Below, piece after piece: positions 5,924 through 6,735 of a stretch of 6,735 nucleotides of DNA. The stretch comes from Campylobacteraceae bacterium (GTDB lineage Bacteria > Campylobacterota > Campylobacteria > Campylobacterales > Sulfurovaceae). The notes under the pieces are model-generated. The model saw nothing but the letters and a program-made list of their open reading frames with translations. It did no database searches and was not told the DNA's origin. A program made the position numbers and the translations under genes. The stretch lies in the NCBI GenBank assembly GCA_027066355.1, contig JAMONW010000139.1, positions 1 through 6,735 of the forward strand. Direction: 5' to 3'. How positions within the stretch are numbered: position 1 is the stretch's first letter; each line of letters begins with the position of its first letter.

Positions 5924-6735
5924 TAAAAGCTCCTATCTACCATTTTTATAGCTATTGTTTCTAAACTCTTTTCATCAGCTTCTTGCATTAATTTTATTGC
6001 TTCATTTACTAAATCAAATGCCTCTTTTTTAGCAATTTCTATAATATTATGCTCTTTAAATTTAGATAAAATCCAATTTTGTTCATCTTTTGATAAACTC
6101 TTTTTGTGCATATTTTTTAACTTAATTTTATCCTCAGCATTTAAAGCTTCATAAAGATATATATATGGCAAAGTAGTTTTACCCTCTTTAAAATCATTAA
6201 GAGCTGGTTTACCTAAAGTTTTTTCATCTGAGATAATATCTAAAATATCATCTATCATTTGAAATGCTATTCCTAGGTTTTTGCCATATGTTTTATAAAT
6301 TTTATCATCTTTTTTCGCCAAAATTGCAGCACTTTGACTTGCTGCTTCAATTAATGCTGCTGTCTTTTGATAAATCATTCTTAAATATTCATCTTTATTA
6401 GTATTAAAGCTACTGCCCATAACAACATCTTTTCGCTCACCAATACTTAACTCTACAACTGCATTTGATACAATTTTTGCTACTCTTTTATCAATATCTA
6501 ATAGTTCATAAAATGCTTTTGAGTATAAAACATCACCTATCATAATTGCACTTTTATTGCCAAACTCTGCATTTACAGACATTGCTCCTCTTCTGGTATC
6601 TGCTTCATCAATTACATCATCATGTAGCAAACTTGCAGCATGTATCATCTCTATAATTGCAGCTGACTTTATAACCTCTAGGCGTGTTCCTGCAATTTCT
6701 AGCATTAACCTTGCACGAAGTCGCTTACCAGCAGG
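5923..6735 (-). CDS. ispB: Polyprenyl diphosphate synthase, 5' end cut by window edge
   Basis: A trans-prenyl transferase that extends farnesyl-type diphosphates with isopentenyl diphosphate, most likely to make the side chain of the respiratory quinone. The reading frame stays open to the right edge, giving 270 visible residues; perhaps 25-60 N-terminal residues are missing. The first visible residues, PAGKRLRARL, are the conserved GKR substrate-binding motif, so the Met at 6703-6705 is internal and not the start. The first aspartate-rich motif DDVIDEADTRRG is at visible residues 39-50, the second, QMIDDILD, at 159-166, and FKEGKTTLP is at 182-190. Ala stands five residues before the first aspartate motif, as in E. 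coli IspB; this small residue fits medium- or long-chain products rather than farnesyl diphosphate. The exact chain length cannot be read, so the symbol is by family and position. Its stop overlaps the hemA GTG by one base. Confidence 0.93.
   Translation of the reverse strand, partial: PAGKRLRARLMLEIAGTRLEVIKSAAIIEMIHAASLLHDDVIDEADTRRGAMSVNAEFGNKSAIMIGDVLYSKAFYELLDIDKRVAKIVSNAVVELSIGERKDVVMGSSFNTNKDEYLRMIYQKTAALIEAASQSAAILAKKDDKIYKTYGKNLGIAFQMIDDILDIISDEKTLGKPALNDFKEGKTTLPYIYLYEALNAEDKIKLKNMHKKSLSKDEQNWILSKFKEHNIIEIAKKEAFDLVNEAIKLMQEADEKSLETIAIKMVDRSF
5930..5934 (-). promoter_or_regulatory. Ribosome binding site of hemA, supporting a GTG start
   Basis: AGGAG on the minus strand lies in the last codons of the prenyl synthase gene, 6 bases before the GTG at 5921-5923. 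The spacing favours this GTG over the ATG three codons later. Confidence 0.65.

Noticed and set aside
6703..6705. ATG as the start of the prenyl synthase
   Set aside because: The frame is open upstream to the window edge and encodes the conserved GKR motif there, so this Met is internal.

Overview
The window is AT-rich and carries six genes, all transcribed on the minus strand. From right to left they are a polyprenyl diphosphate synthase (ispB-like, cut by the right edge), hemA, proS, an fxsA-family membrane protein gene, a periplasmic thioredoxin-fold (Dsb-like) protein gene and hemC. A seventh minus-strand gene, a small lipoprotein of unknown function, follows after a 238-base gap. The order ispB-hemA-proS-(fxsA)-hemC is the one I know from Campylobacter and Helicobacter. 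With the AT-rich codon use, this points to a member of the Campylobacterota (former Epsilonproteobacteria). The genus cannot be fixed from this window.

Positions 754 to 6735 look like one operon. The joints are a 1-base overlap (ispB/hemA), a 9-base gap (hemA/proS), a 1-base TAATG overlap (proS/fxsA), a long out-of-frame overlap of about 62 bases (fxsA/dsb) and a 4-base gap (dsb/hemC). No promoter is visible inside the cluster, so its promoter should lie beyond the right edge. hemA and hemC start with GTG. A hairpin just after hemC (693-715) may end the transcript. The lipoprotein gene has its own clear extended -10 region (TATAAT at 553-558) and a good ribosome binding site, so it is probably a separate transcription unit.

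Functionally, hemA (first committed step of C5 tetrapyrrole synthesis from glutamyl-tRNA) and hemC (assembly of hydroxymethylbilane) feed haem synthesis. The prenyl synthase makes the side chain of the respiratory quinone, and proS charges tRNA-Pro. The Dsb-like protein acts in the periplasm, where cytochrome c maturation and disulfide handling occur. A link between it and haem or cytochrome assembly is inferred from position only.

This is mostly an ordinary housekeeping region, and I see no phage, mobile element, CRISPR array, RNA gene or defence system. The points most worth a second look are the dual-coded stretch where the fxsA tail also encodes the Dsb signal peptide, the presence of that Dsb gene within a haem operon, and the cysteine-containing orphan lipoprotein.
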